The notes beneath the pieces are model-generated. The model was not told the DNA's origin. It saw only the letters and a list, made by a program, of their open reading frames with translations, and did no database searches. Source: Amborella trichopoda (lineage: Eukaryota > Streptophyta > Magnoliopsida > Amborellales > Amborellaceae). From it: a stretch of 64,000 bases of DNA. How positions within the stretch are numbered: position 1 is the first letter of the stretch; the number at the start of each line of letters is the position of its first letter. Below, piece after piece: positions 1-11,085 of this stretch. The position numbers were made by a program, and so were the translations under genes. The DNA lies in NCBI RefSeq assembly GCF_000471905.2, contig NW_006496077.1, positions 580,945-644,944 on the forward strand, written 5' to 3'.

Positions 1-960
1 CATGCGACCTGAGATTGCCCTACATGTTGAGGCTTCCAATCTGACCTCCATGTCAGAGCTGATCTCTAAATCAGTCCACATAGAAAGCTTGTCACGTCAC
101 CATGATGGGTCAGGATAACAGTCTGCAAGCTCAGGGAATAATCGGGGCAATGTGCGCTCTAGGGTTAATACTCGGGGCAACCTACCAAAAGGAGTGATCA
201 GCGCAGCTGTCACCATCAGCGATCCAAAGAAGGCTCCCTCCCAAACTTTGAACCTCTCCAAAGGAATAAACACAGTGAAAGAAACTCAGGCGGACAAGCA
301 ACAACAGACATACAACCGAGTACCCTCACTTGCAAACCTTAATTAAGATGATTATTGGACCATGCATAGACACAAGGTGTACCCCTTTAAAAGGGAATGG
401 GTCCCTACATTACTCAGACTGCTACTCGAACAGAACATGATCGAGCTCCTAGAGACCAAGTTCTCTTATCAAACTGGACTCGATACTCAGGTGAATTACA
501 GTGCTTAGCATCAAAGGATCAACCAACCCATAGATGGCTGCTACATGCTGAAAGATATTATCGAAGCTCTAATCCAGAAAGGTCATATAAAACTTGAAGA
601 GCTGAAGAAGGCCTTCAAGGCAGCTGAAGCCTCCCACACAATAACAGTCCAAGAGGAAGACGAAGCGACTGGTCTCCTTCATGCCTTTTCTGCTATAAAG
701 CTTCAAGAAGGCCTCATCACAAAAAAAATGGCAAGGCAGCCCCGATGCCTTGCTTAGGGTACTGAGGACCATTAATGCCTGTACCATCAGATATGAGGCC
801 ACGATCTGTATGAATGCTCTAGTTTCCATGGTATAATCGTAAAAAACAAACAGAAATGTTAAGAGTCTTGTAGCGTTACAGAAAGTGATCCTCAAACCAC
901 TGTTCCACCAGTACAAGAGGCCCTCCTGACACAAGTCTTGGGTAAAGATGACTCAGATCC
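1..960 (+). pseudogene. gag C-terminal remnant of element I
   Basis: Translated pieces at 152-346 and 545-757 match the gag C-terminus of element III (59279-59704): the shared strings include IIEALIQKG, an EASH...QEEDEA block, and the following Pro-Arg-Cys-Leu. A C-x2-H-x4-H-x4-C motif (Cys-Leu-Tyr-His ... Gly-His ... Glu-Cys) lies at 776-817, in frame with the 545-757 block but separated from it by TAG and TAA and containing a TGA. In element III the same motif is uninterrupted. This gag is dead. The motif resembles a zinc knuckle with His in place of the second Cys, so metal binding is only a suggestion. Confidence 0.7.
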
Positions 961-1090
961 TACTGAACTCTCGACTTCCCAGCCATAAATAGTCCACCAC
1001 GGGGGGAGCGGACTCAAGTCATTAGGGCAAGACACAATTCGTCAAGCTAGGGTTGTCCATAAACCCAGCAAGATAGATTAACCACTACTA

Positions 1091-1612
1091 ATGATAACCA
1101 GAAAATGCTGGGCACCAAGGGCTGCTCGTTGGAGAAACAAGACTGTTCAACTGCCTGTTGAGCAGGAATTTCTCAGGCCTTTTCCTCGATTGTCAACTTT
1201 ACTGGACTTCATTCCTGGCACAATCCTCGTTCCTTCCTCCTCTCATCAAGAGGATGTCCCTGAGCCATCTTCTCCTCAGAATACGTTCAATGAGGGTGAT
1301 GATGTTAAAAGCACTCCCAAGTGGTCTAAGCAAGGGAAAGACCTAAAAGGTTCCCTGCACACATCCAACTCTGGTGATGACGCAAAAAGCTACCCAAAAT
1401 GGTCCGATGAGGAGAATGACCTTAAAAGTCCTTCACTTTCTAACTCTCCTCCTTCTGCTTCTCACCCTTCTTCTTCTATGTCCCATGCAGGTACCACCCT
1501 AAAATGTCCAGACTTCGAGGCTCTCGACAGAAAACTTGAAGGATCCAATATAAGTAGGACACATAGAAGGCAGTTAAAAAAAAGACACTGGCCCAGGCAG
1601 CAGGATTCTTAA
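1091..1612 (+). pseudogene. gag-pol linker segment of element I
   Basis: An open stretch of 173 codons lies between the gag tail and the missing RT. It is rich in Ser, Pro, Lys and acidic residues and holds a twice-repeated GDD-x-KS-x-PKWS...DLK unit, then FEALD and NISRT strings that recur in element III near 58600-58683. No Asp-Ser/Thr-Gly protease motif is visible. The homologous spacer is present but broken in element III and mostly deleted in element II. Its role is unknown; a disordered linker is likely from composition. Similarity to element III continues to about 1790, where the text changes into the 53-bp tandem repeat. Confidence 0.5.
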
Positions 1613-1910
1613 TAGTCGTTGACGCCCTGTCAGCTCGAGCTAAGACACAACCATCTTCCCCCACTAAGAAGCACAAGAAGTCAAAGCCAAAGAAACCCCA
1701 GTGGCCTCCTAAGCTTGACTTTGAGCAGAGACTGAGAGAATCAAGAGAGCAAAGCTTCTATTCTCAAGAAGCTTTCCACATGGTATAGACATCGCCCAGT
1801 ACGGGGCAAATAGGCCTAAGATCGGGGAAAACACTATAGCCTCCACCTCATAAGTTAGGCATCTTGAAGTTTCCTGGTTCATCACTTTTCCCTCATCCGA
1901 GTAATTCAAA

Positions 1911-2036
1911 CAATCCACCCATCCTACAGCTCCTTGGCTTCTTTCTTGCTCAAGTACCCTGGACAATCCACCCATCCAACAGCTCCCTGGGCTCCTTTCT
2001 CACCCAAGTACCCTAAATAATCCACTCATCCTCCAA
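1911..2036 (+). repeat. 53-bp tandem repeat at the deletion scar of element I
   Basis: Two full units and part of a third begin at 1911, 1964 and 2018, each starting CAATCCACCC or a near variant. The array sits exactly where protease, RT, RNase H and archaeal RNase H should be. Related short pieces precede it from about 1860. It is not obvious in elements II or III. Confidence 0.75.
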
Positions 2037-2051
2037 GTTCTTGCGAGGCCG

Positions 2052-2966
2052 TTGGTCCCATATACCCAGCCTTCAGAGCCCTTACACCCTACAGTGGCAT
2101 CATGGCCCTTCTCACAATGCGACATGGACATCGTAGAGCCTATTGACCCTCCTTCGGCAATGGGTCATGTCTTTATCCTAGCAGTAATGGATTATTTCTC
2201 CAAGTGGGCTGAAGCGGTCCCCCTTAAGCATGTTCTTGGGACCACGGTGACCAATTTCGTTTTGCATCACATCATATATCAGTTCGGAGTACCTGACCAG
2301 ATAATATCTGACAACGGCCCTCAGTTCAAAAGTCATCACACTGATCGTTTGGTTAACTAGTTCAGTTCTGAGTGGAGGTACTCAACTATGTGTCACCCTT
2401 GAGGCAACGGATTAGCTGAGGCTTTCAGTAAGACTTTCTGTGCAACATTTTAAGGAAATCGATGTAAAAAACAAAGAAAAACTGGCACCAAAAACTTCCT
2501 GAAGCCTTGTGGGCCTATTGCACTACCACATGAAATGCCACCGATTCCACTCCTTATTCCCTAATCTGTGGGGGTGAAGTAGTTTTACCCCTTGAAATTC
2601 AAATCCCATCGCTGCGTGTCATTATATAAAGATGAGAGAGTCAAACTTTGGTATCAAGAATTGGATCCACTTGATGAAAAGAGGTTATAGGCCTAGCAGA
2701 ACCTTGAACTCAACCAGGGGTGAATGAATAGAGCTTTTGACAAGTCAGTCAAGGTTCGCTCATTCGCCCGTGGCGATCTAGTTTTAGCCATCAAGAGGTC
2801 GATTGTTATGCATCGACGGCGCAAAGAGAAGTTTGAACCCAAGTGGGAAGGTCCCTTTATAGTAAAAAAAGTCTCGCCAAATGGAGCTTACATACTAGCA
2901 CATCCTGATGGAGAGGGGGCAATGCCCCCTATCATGGGGCAATACATAAAGAAATATTATTCATGA
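2052..2966 (+). pseudogene. Integrase remnant of element I
   Basis: The Ty3/gypsy integrase core reads from 2052: MDIVEPI carries the first catalytic Asp, SDNGPQFK the second, and a GLAEAF string after a stop carries the Glu of the DD35E triad near 2415. Stops and frameshifts break 2361-2720. The C-terminal domain reads cleanly at 2724-2966 (FEPKWEGPFIVKKVSPNGAY), a GPF/Y-type domain without a chromodomain. All three triad residues survive but the frame does not. Homologous stretches are 12500-13400 in element II and 54550-55560 in element III. Confidence 0.85.
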
Positions 2967-3223
2967 TTCATACGCAAGAAAAGAGACGCAATGCAAAGCA
3001 AGGGAGAAAGTCTAAACAAAGCTTAAATTTTTTTATTGCATTAAAAAGAGTTACAAGTTACCGTCAAAAGCTCATTATTAGGGAAGTTACAAATCTCTTG
3101 CATCTGAGGAAAAGAGAACAGTTGACACCCTCGGTGTTGCTCTTGCATCTGAAGATAAGAGGATGGTTACAGGCCAAAAGAGGAAGTCAACCATTTCTGA
3201 CTCAGCATCATTTCATCTGACGA

Positions 3224-3379
3224 GTGTATCAAACATACAAGGCAGGCTTCTCTGGCAAGCAAGTGGCCTATGATGGAGACCATGCCCTATTCACAGTGGA
3301 TGCCCTTCCACAGAACAACATGGACTTCACTGTTGTGTTGGAGGACTTGGCTTTCAACGGGCATCATAAGCCAGGCCTT
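3224..3379 (+). pseudogene. Captured AGO4-clade Argonaute fragment, element I copy
   Basis: Fifty-two open codons lie downstream of pol and in the same direction. The text runs VYQTYK..., then VAYDGDHALFTVDALPQ, then MDFTVVLEDLAFN. This follows the N-terminal domain of plant Argonautes of the AGO4 clade, where Gln-Thr-Tyr, Ala-Tyr-Asp-Gly-Glu, Leu-Phe-Thr, Ala-Leu-Pro and Phe-Ser/Thr-Val-Val-Leu-Glu-Glu/Asp occur in the same order and spacing (known from memory of the family). The frame stays open to 3442 but similarity ends near 3379. No PAZ, MID or PIWI part is present, so it cannot slice RNA. Copies in elements II (11954-12103) and III (53961-54116) show it was captured before the family spread. 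Confidence 0.8.
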
Positions 3380-3589
3380 ACAATTGGTCACCACCCTTTG
3401 CCGACCCAAGTCAGTGTTGTGCATGAACATCGTCGCATGTGACTCATCGCCATGCGTGACAATCCCCACATGTGACACACCGCCGCACGTGAGCAACACC
3501 ATGTGAATCATTACGCAAACCATGCACTAATAAGGGCCATGTGAGGCCAACGTCGACTGTGTCATCCAACAGCTAGTTATGGTTGTGCT

Positions 3590-4580
3590 TCTAACTCCCA
3601 ACGCCAGCTGCCTCTCTTGAGGATCAACGGTGGCTGTGTTTCTAAAAGGGTCAGCGTCGACTGTGCTTTTAATGCCCAGCACCGGCTGCATATCCTAAGT
3701 CAGCGCCGGCCGAGTTTTAAGTCTTCTTGTCACTATGACTATTCACCATTCGATGACTCTTCATTTTTTGCGTCACCTCTGTTCCTGAGACCCCTTGTTT
3801 TCTGGCCTAAGACGCTTCGTCTCCCCGATGATTGCACAATTTTCAGTGACGTCCGTTCACCATCCTACAACCGTTTGTTTTCTCTCACCCTACGGGTTCC
3901 TACCGAAAACTCCTTCCACTGTCGGAAACCCTTTGCAACCTTTCTCCGACCCACTCGGAAACGTTCATCTCTTCTGTGGACCCGCCGAAAAACTTCCAAA
4001 AAACAACCAGTGGAAGACCCTGGGTAGCCCTCTATTGCACCTTCTTTCCTTCTCCTTTCCTGCTGGCGTCTCCTTACTTAGCCGAAACCTGCCCCTATTC
4101 ACCGGCAAAACCTCTATTAATCTTGCCGGAATCCCCTGTGTATTTGCTGAAGGTCTCACCGAAAACCTCACCCTCACTATTAAACCAAAATTTTTACCTT
4201 AACTTTTTCTTGAAACAGTGAAAATGGGGTCCCATTTTTATAGCCGAGGCTTCCCTCAAATGTCCCTTACAAATCAAGAATCTCAGCCACGTCCAAGAAG
4301 GCCAAACGATGATGGTTCGGACCGGGTCGGGCCCTAACCCGAGGCCCGAACGAAGTTTTACCGATGCCCATGAAATCCCATGTAACAGAAAGTAGGGCCG
4401 AGTCAGGTTCAGGTCAAGGTCAAAAATTTAACCCATGCCCAGCGCCAATTACATCCTCGACTCAGCGTCGGTTGCGTTCTCGACCCAGCACCGGTTGAGT
4501 GTCCAAAGAAGTAACATTGGAAAATCTTAGCCCCGACATTTTCAAAGGCTCAGCACAGGCTGAGTGTTCAGGAAATAGTG
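3590..4580 (+). repeat. Motif-rich 3' region of element I
   Basis: There is no coding sequence recognised here. Short degenerate copies of a CAGC-CGGCGCTG-like word (or its complement) recur at about 3600-3710 and 4440-4580. Between them is a C/T-rich stretch with repeated CCGAAAAC words. It is homologous to 10500-11830 in element II and 52490-53820 in element III. Confidence 0.6.
4235..4242 (-). promoter_or_regulatory. TATA-like site on the strand opposite to element I
   Basis: On the - strand the text is TATAAAAATGGG. The same relative place in the other copies has TATATAAA (11078-11085) and TATAAG (52989-52994). All three face the captured Argonaute fragment, so a transcript from here would be antisense to it. 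Activity is inferred only from conservation of position. Confidence 0.35.
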
Positions 4581-4696
4581 TTGGTTATGTTCTTAAGAAC
4601 TCCCTTTTGCCCATGTTCATTGCCACATGCTCTATGCTAAAAGTCGTGCGTGTCCTACTACTGTTATCCCTAGTGGCGCTGCACCTTGACTGTGAA

Positions 4697-4701
4697 CTAT
4701 T
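4697..4701. repeat. Left target-site duplication of element II (CTATT)
   Basis: CTATT lies directly before the TGGTTAAG start of the element II LTR and is repeated at 22688-22692 directly after the ...CAAACA end of the other LTR. Confidence 0.85.
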
Positions 4702-5489
4702 TGGTTAAGTGCCTCGATCTCACCCTTCAGATCAGGATGATCGGGCGACACACGTCTCGAGTTTCAATGGAGTCCTAGGATTTTAAGATTGCTCTCTCGG
4801 AAACCTCGTTTGAGAACAAGGGTAAGTGTTACCAACCAATTAGAGAAGAACTTATGGTGGGTTCGGGGACTTACCAGGGCTGGCTCGCGTGGGCTCTCTC
4901 TTAGATCACACTCATAAAACTGGATCAGAATCGCCTCCCTTAGCCTGTACTCTCTTGTTTTTTGTAATCACACACATATGACAAATGTTATAAGACAAGT
5001 GGGTCAAAAGACCTCACCTTGCCTATTTGGTGAACGTACACAAGCATGCACATTCATAAGAAGAAGAGAAGAATAAGAGAAGGAAGATGGGAGAGAGAAG
5101 ACCAGGCAGGGAGATCAACACAGTGACTAAGCTTGTGGGTAATTGGCCTGACGTGGTAGTAAAATGGGCTCGGTAACTTAGACCGGCTCAACAAAATAAC
5201 TACTAGACGTAAATATCAATACTTACTAACTAGACATGATGGTTAGTCAGTCGTGGCAATAAAGCGAGCACAATAATTTTGGCACAACAACATTACGGCT
5301 AAACAACAGGACTACCATGATAGGCTAATGTAACCCCTCTTAATCAAATGAAAGAATAACAGAAAGAGTGGAGTTCATAAAGAAATAATAAGAAGTAAGA
5401 TAGTAGAAGAAGAAGTGAATAGAAAGAAGGAGAGGAATAGAAAGAAAGGAGGAGAAGAGTGTGAGAGAAAAGAGAAGACCAAAGATGGC

Positions 5490-6040
5490 ACCAGGTGTCG
5501 CCGGTTGTATTAGGCAAAGACGAGGAAGAAGACACAGTCGGCGTTGAGCGTCGCCGGTTGTGGTAGACCAAGATGGGGAAGAGGACACATTCAGCACTAA
5601 GCGTCGCCAGTTGTTGTAGACAAAGATCATGAAGAGGACACAGTTGGCACTGAGCGTCGCCAGTTGTGTTAGACAAAGACGAGAGAGAGAACACAATCGG
5701 TGCTGAGCATCACTGACTATGTAGACAAAGAAGACAGAGAATATAGTCAACACTGAGCATTGCCGGCTATGTTAGACAAACAAGAGAGAGAGAACACAAT
5801 TGACGTTGAGGTTCACTGGTTGTGTTAGACAAAGAAGAGGGAGAAGACACAATTGACGTTGAGCTTCGCAGACTACGGTAGGCAGAGAAAAGAGAGATGA
5901 TGCACTTCGCACTGAGCTTCGTATTTTGTGCTGGATAGAGAGAGAGAGAGAGGACACAATCAGCACTGAACTTCTCTGGCTGTGACAAAAGAAGGGGATA
6001 GAGGTGGGACACAGACGACACTGAGCATCGTCAGTCGTGT
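5490..6040 (-). repeat. 53-bp hairpin-forming repeat array in U5 of element II 3' LTR
   Basis: About ten units of about 53 bp follow one another. In the clearest unit an ACACAGTCGGCG-like arm, an 8-base spacer CTGAGCGT-like, and a CGCCGGCTGTGT-like arm form an inverted repeat, followed by a purine-rich spacer (TAGACAAAGA...GAGA). Units have drifted, so the pairing is now imperfect in most. The array lies between the polyadenylation signal and the LTR end, so it would be in the 5' leader of the transcript. Confidence 0.75.
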
Positions 6041-6355
6041 TAAGAAAAGAAGAGAAAGAAATAGAGATAGAGATGAGAAGAAGAGAGAGAAAAAGAGAGA
6101 TAAAGTTGAGAAGAAGAGAAAGAAAGATAGAGATGGAAGAAGAGAGAGAAAGATAGATAGAGATGAGAAGAAGAGAGAGATAAAGTTGAGAAGAAGAGAA
6201 AGAAAGATAGAGATGAGAAGAAGAGAGAGAAAGATAGATAGAGATGAGAAGAAGAGAGAGAAAGATAGATAGAGATGAGAAGAAGAGAGAGAAAGATAGG
6301 GGAGGAGAGAGAAAGAGGAAGAATAGTAGTGAGAAAGAGGGGAGGAAAGAGAAAG
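6040..6355. repeat. GA-rich simple sequence tract in element II 3' LTR
   Basis: GAGAGAAAGAGAGATAGAGATGAGAAGAA-type text repeats on a period of about 30 bases. Long open frames here are low-complexity Arg/Glu/Lys or Ser/Leu/Phe strings and are not genes. Confidence 0.9.
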
Positions 6356-6441
6356 TTACCTTACCAAAGGGAAATGACCTTGTTCTTCTCTCTCCTCTCT
6401 CTCTCCAATATGCACCCACGAACTCAAGAAGAAATTCAAAC

Positions 6442-6447
6442 TTTATT
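6442..6447 (-). promoter_or_regulatory. LTR polyadenylation signal AATAAA, element II 3' LTR
   Basis: AATAAA on the - strand lies about 65 bases downstream of the LTR TATA box. The same arrangement occurs at 21299-21304, at 26491-26496 in element I, and at 43872-43877 in element III. Confidence 0.65.
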
Positions 6448-6508
6448 GATGCTTTTGTGAAATGAACCGAAGGTCTCTAGGGTCCACTTTACAATTTGGC
6501 TTTGCATG

Positions 6509-6516
6509 TTTATATA
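6509..6516 (-). promoter_or_regulatory. LTR TATA box, element II 3' LTR
   Basis: TATATAAA on the - strand, preceded by GGGCCCAATTC, matches the site in the 5' LTR (21366-21373) and in element I (26432-26439). Confidence 0.65.
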
Positions 6517-8129
6517 GAATTGGGCCCAAACATGAGTGAATGCCAAAAAACTACCTAAAATTAAAGATAATTATAATTTAATTGAATTAAAAAATTTTTT
6601 AAAAATGGGCGCAAAAGGATTGTTTTACCCCTGCCTAACAATGATTGGAATTCCATAACAATCTCTGTTGTTGCTCGAGAATTTACGTGATCTTTTATGA
6701 CGGATCCGGAGTTATTCTGATGCCTATTTGAGCAAACAATGATTGTTTTCGTGTAGGGCTCAGCATGACGATCGATTTGAGACCAACTTCGATCCATGAA
6801 TCATGTTTTTGAACCATGATCATGAGACTTGAATTTTGGATGAATCTTGAAAACTTCAGGTCGATAGTGCGCTCGTTGCTTGAGGATTTTCTTCTGTTTC
6901 TTCACTGAATCACACTAAGCATGCCGTCGACCTAACGTTGCAACAAGCGCAACTCGATTTCGTGTCTGGATGAAGATCTTTCGTGTACGCAACTCAATTT
7001 CGTGTCCAGATGAAGTTTTTTTCGTGTCCGCAACTTGATTTACAGCAGCATCGACACCTTCATGTGTGAAATCCAACCGTTCATTGTACATGAGGATCAG
7101 AACCGAGATAGCCACGAACCTTACACACATTATGCAATTAGTTTCGTATCGATCGGGTATGCGAGCGTCATGATTTGGCCGCTAGACTGCGGCGTGCTGC
7201 TGCTGAATTTTTTTGGAACTTTCGTAACAAATTAGCTACTTCTCTCTAGGTTTTCTCCCTCCTCGGGCATCGTCATGGGGCATACCACATATCGAAACGC
7301 TCGTCTTGAAGAGACCAACACGTTCACAAAATTTGAGCATGATCCGACTCGAAACAACTGAGATATGGTCCCCAAAAGTCACTTCCCGTGACTATGAGAA
7401 TAGCCACCTTTAATGAAGTTTTGGTGCAGGGTGGCCACATGTGCAGCCCACCCCTTTTCGGTATTTTACCCACAACTTTGTCCTGGAGTGCCTGATTAAG
7501 CTGAAACTTGAGCCATTTCGAATCTAATGGCATTGGTCCCATAGCTGTTTGATGCACCAAAAATATAGTTCTAGTTACGGGGTCTATTCAAGGTGCTAGA
7601 GGTCCATTTTTTTGAAATTATTTCTTTATGTTCACTGCCTTGAACATGTTTGATCCCGGTCAAACTTGGTAGATGGCCCTTTGGAGTGCTGATGAAGATG
7701 TTGCCCAATTTTGGGGCCATTCTGAGACTATCGAAATTTCCACTGTTTTGTAAGCTTTATTAACCTACTTCCTCTTTATTTCGCGTCAGAGACGAGGATG
7801 CTGAAAAATGTATTCAAACAACTTGCCCCGCCAAATGTTGTTCTTTGAGAAAAGAGAGAAAAACAACATTCGAAAATTTCCTTCAGCTTTATTGCTTTTT
7901 TCTTCCTAGCCCAAAGAACATGTGAACATTGAGGAGATTCACACAATGGTGCAACTAGTGTAGGGATGCATTGTTCATGAGTCCATCCGTGGAGACTTTA
8001 GAGGGAGAAGGGAACTTTTTTTGAGGGATCTTATCGAAATCCTCACCCTCGTGTGGACTATTTGTGATTCTGAAGCTAAAGATTTTGTAAGGACCTCGTC
8101 AGTCAGAATCCGACCCATCTGGCAATTGA

Positions 8130-8546
8130 GTGCCATGTCGAAGGGAATTGTTCCCATTTGGTCTGAGTTTGTTTGTCTTTGGATGGACAGCTAAAGGGCC
8201 TTTGGTTGATATTGTTTGTTGCTACACCAGGTTTGCTTTTGACAAGCAGGGTACCTATGTGGGTCCCATCCTGTCGGGTCTAGTTGGGGGCATTTTGTTA
8301 GTCGGTCCCAAAAGTCTGGGCCTGTCACCTAGAGAGGGATTTTGGAGAGGCGACTTCATGATGAGGCGTCACCCTGAAATCTATGGCAAGTTTGGCCCTG
8401 ACTTTGTCAGTTTCTTGCCTTCGTGGGCATCTTTGGTTTGTCGGTATGACTTTCTTTTTTGTTTGTTCAGCTGCAGGCCTTTTGTCGGCACTCATCTGCA
8501 TTGTGCACCAGTTGTTCCTTGGCGGGTAGGGTACCTCAGTTTATAG
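8130..8546 (+). other. Antisense coding-like frame in element II 3' region
   Basis: A 138-codon open frame on the + strand, opposite to the element, opens with a GTG codon. Its parts recur in elements III (45541-45830, 49970-50440) and I (24504-24743) as the strings FVxARLRCAP and VGYLSL, within a module of about 230 bp that is doubled in some copies. No known domain is recognised. Antisense extra frames are known from Tat-lineage elements such as maize Grande (from memory). It may equally be chance openness. Confidence 0.3.
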
Positions 8547-9589
8547 AGGTGACCAGCTCTGGGTATAACCCCTACCCACTGTTGTGTAGGTCGTTACATA
8601 GCAGATCCAAAGTCATGGCTAACTTAGTCTTCTCAAGGCATCTCTAGCATCTTGATGTACATTTTTAACCTCTTGGGAATGATGCTCTTCTTCATAAGAC
8701 TTGTCTTGCTTTCTTGGTGAATCTTCTATCCTTCGAGTCCTTTTTGCAACTGGGCTCAAGCTATTGGAATTTTTTCCTTGAGGCTCATATTTTTGAGGCC
8801 TTGGTATTGTGACATCAGGGATTTTTCTTTTTTTTTTAGTTTGGGCTGAAGTTGCCTATTGAGGAGGATGCTGCATCAACCTATTTATTGGTCCAAGCGA
8901 CCTTTGCGGATTTTCCCTTGAACTTGGGAAGCGGTGCTGTAGAGACGGTTTTCACCAACTTCCTTTTATTTGGGGTTCTTTTACCCATGACCTTTCGACC
9001 ATGTCCACCCTTATTCTTCCATTTCTACTCACAGTGCCCTTTCAAATTTTTACCATGCCTGTCTTTTATTCATGAAACTCTTTTACTCATGGTTTCGTGA
9101 CCATGCTCGTCCGTCAGATTTGCTCATGGCATTCCCTTGACCAGGCATACATCATACTATTTTTTTTTTCCTTTTATGTGAAGGCGTGTTTAAGGTCATG
9201 CCTTCGGGAACTGTACGAAGCCTTTTAACGTCATGCAGCCAGGACATGCACTACAGTTTAAGGTCATACAACTAGACCATGGAGGAGATGGATGTCAGTT
9301 TATAGAGGCCATGGAGTGTGGTAATTGTTTTAGCTCACTTTTGAGGAGATTGCACAAGGCTACCTATGAAAGATGGATGATGTATGAAAGGTGGGTGACA
9401 AATGGTGACGAGATGGTTCTCCGTTTTGTGAGCACGACTGAGACTGACTGAGGAATGATGGAGGAAGGTGAAATAAATGGACTCACTGGGGAAGTAGTGA
9501 AGCTGGTGCACGCACATGAACGGGTAGGTTAAGGACACGTGCATGAAGATGCACGTAAAAAGGTATGTGCGGGTATGTAGAGGCAAGTT

Positions 9590-10010
9590 TATGGTCATAC
9601 CTCTGTGACTTGTGCAAAAGAGTTTATCATCATGCGTCTAGGACGTGCACTATGGTTTAGGGTCATATAGCTTGGACCATGATTATGCCGTTCAAAGTCA
9701 TGCAACTAGGACCATGCAGTTTAAGGTCGTGCAACTAAACCTCCACTACAGTTTATGGTCGTATAGTTTGGACCATAGTGCTGAGCCTTCTAATGTCATG
9801 CGTCTAAGACGTGTACTATAATTTAAAGTCATATAGCTTGGACCATAAGGTTTAGAGTATTGCAGCTTGAACTATGCAATTTTAAGGTCGTGCAACTAGA
9901 CTTCCACTACAGTTTAAAGTCATATAGTTTGGACCATGCAGTTTAAGGTCGTGCAACTAAACCGCCACTACAGTTTAAGGTCATATAGTTTGCACCATGG
10001 CATAGGTCGC
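9590..10010 (-). repeat. 96-bp minisatellite, element II copy
   Basis: Degenerate copies of CAGTTTAAGGTC-GTGCAACTA...CATATAGTTTGGACCATG repeat here. The array is shorter and more decayed than the one at 51400-52070, where the 96-bp period is exact over several units. Confidence 0.75.
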
Positions 10011-11077
10011 CATGTGGATAGCAATCTGACCCTCTGAGGATAAAATAGTTAAGGCTGGACATAAGCAGAGATACTTTTTTTTTTTTAGATGGAGATGGTG
10101 GCTTTACGAAGAGTGGCAACTTTGTTGGGGATTAGAAGGGTAAGTTTGACTCCCTAGGGATAAAATGATTAAAGTCAGCAAAACCAGATGGGAAGACTGA
10201 CTTCATTGGGGAGAAGGGGACAAATGTAGGTCCTTTATATCTTTGAGGACAGAATAACTAGGTGTGAGACAGACCCATTGGTGGTTACAATAGTAAAAAT
10301 TACCCTAACTCCACTGGGGATGATAAGCTACAGCACGAGTATGAATCTCTTACTAGGGATGAGAAGTCATGACCTGAGCTTGAACGACCTAGGTACCACT
10401 TTGCTGGGGATAAGAGGTCTCAGTCAAGGTGCACTTCACTGGGGATAACAGTAATAGGACACACACGGCTTCGGCATAGGATATACAATAATAGAATGTT
10501 TAGAACACAGTCGGTGCAGAGCGCAATGACCATTATTTCTTGATCACTCAGCCGGCGCTAGGTTTGTTAAAAATACAACCGACACTGAGAACACCCCATA
10601 TTATTTCTTGAACACACAACCAGCGTTGGGTCGTTGAGCATGCAGGTGGCACTGAGTCGCAGGAGGCACTGAGTCTTTGAGCGCATAGCCAACATTGGGT
10701 TTACTGAGGAAGCATTTGGCACTGGGGTTACTAAGGATGCAGGCGGTGCTGGGGCTCCGAGCATACAGCCGGCGCTGAAGTCACCAACAACACAAACAAC
10801 GTTGAGTCTTTGAGCACACAGCTGGAGCTGAAGTAACCAACACCACAGACGGCACTAGGTTGCTGACGATGCAATCAGTGCTGGATCTGGGTTAGTGTTT
10901 GGGTTTCAACCCAAGCCTGATCCGGTTCTAGCTTCTATTAGAATGGGATTTTATAGCTGATGATGAGACTTGCCTTGAGCCTCGGGTCAAAGCCTGACCC
11001 GGCCCATCGTCGTTTGTCCTTCATAAGACAATGCTGGGATTCCCAGTTTGCGAGGAGCATTTAGGAATAGCGTTGAC

Positions 11078-11085
11078 TATATAAA
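11078..11085 (+). promoter_or_regulatory. TATA-like site opposite to element II
   Basis: TATATAAA, followed by GGCG and then a TTTTTCACT-type stretch, lies on the + strand facing the Argonaute fragment 870 bases downstream. It is positionally shared with 4235-4242 and 52989-52994. Confidence 0.4.

Larger units (their letters stand above)
4702..7820 (-). repeat. 3' LTR of element II
   Basis: On the + strand it starts TGGTTAAGTG and ends TTCAAACA (TG...CA in either reading). It is 3,119 bp against 3,059 bp for its partner at 19629-22687. It contains the hairpin array (5490-6040), a GA tract (6040-6355), an AATAAA signal and a TATA box on the - strand. Confidence 0.88.

Noticed and set aside
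5490-6040. CRISPR-like array (regular repeats and spacers)
   Set aside because: Units are head-to-tail LTR minisatellites with drifting repeats and similar, not unique, spacers, in plant DNA; no cas genes.
5772-6419. 215-codon open frame of Ser, Leu and Phe on the - strand, and the Arg/Glu/Lys frames opposite
   Set aside because: It reads through the GA-rich tract and hairpin array of an LTR; low complexity text with no domain, and the same happens in every copy of the LTR.
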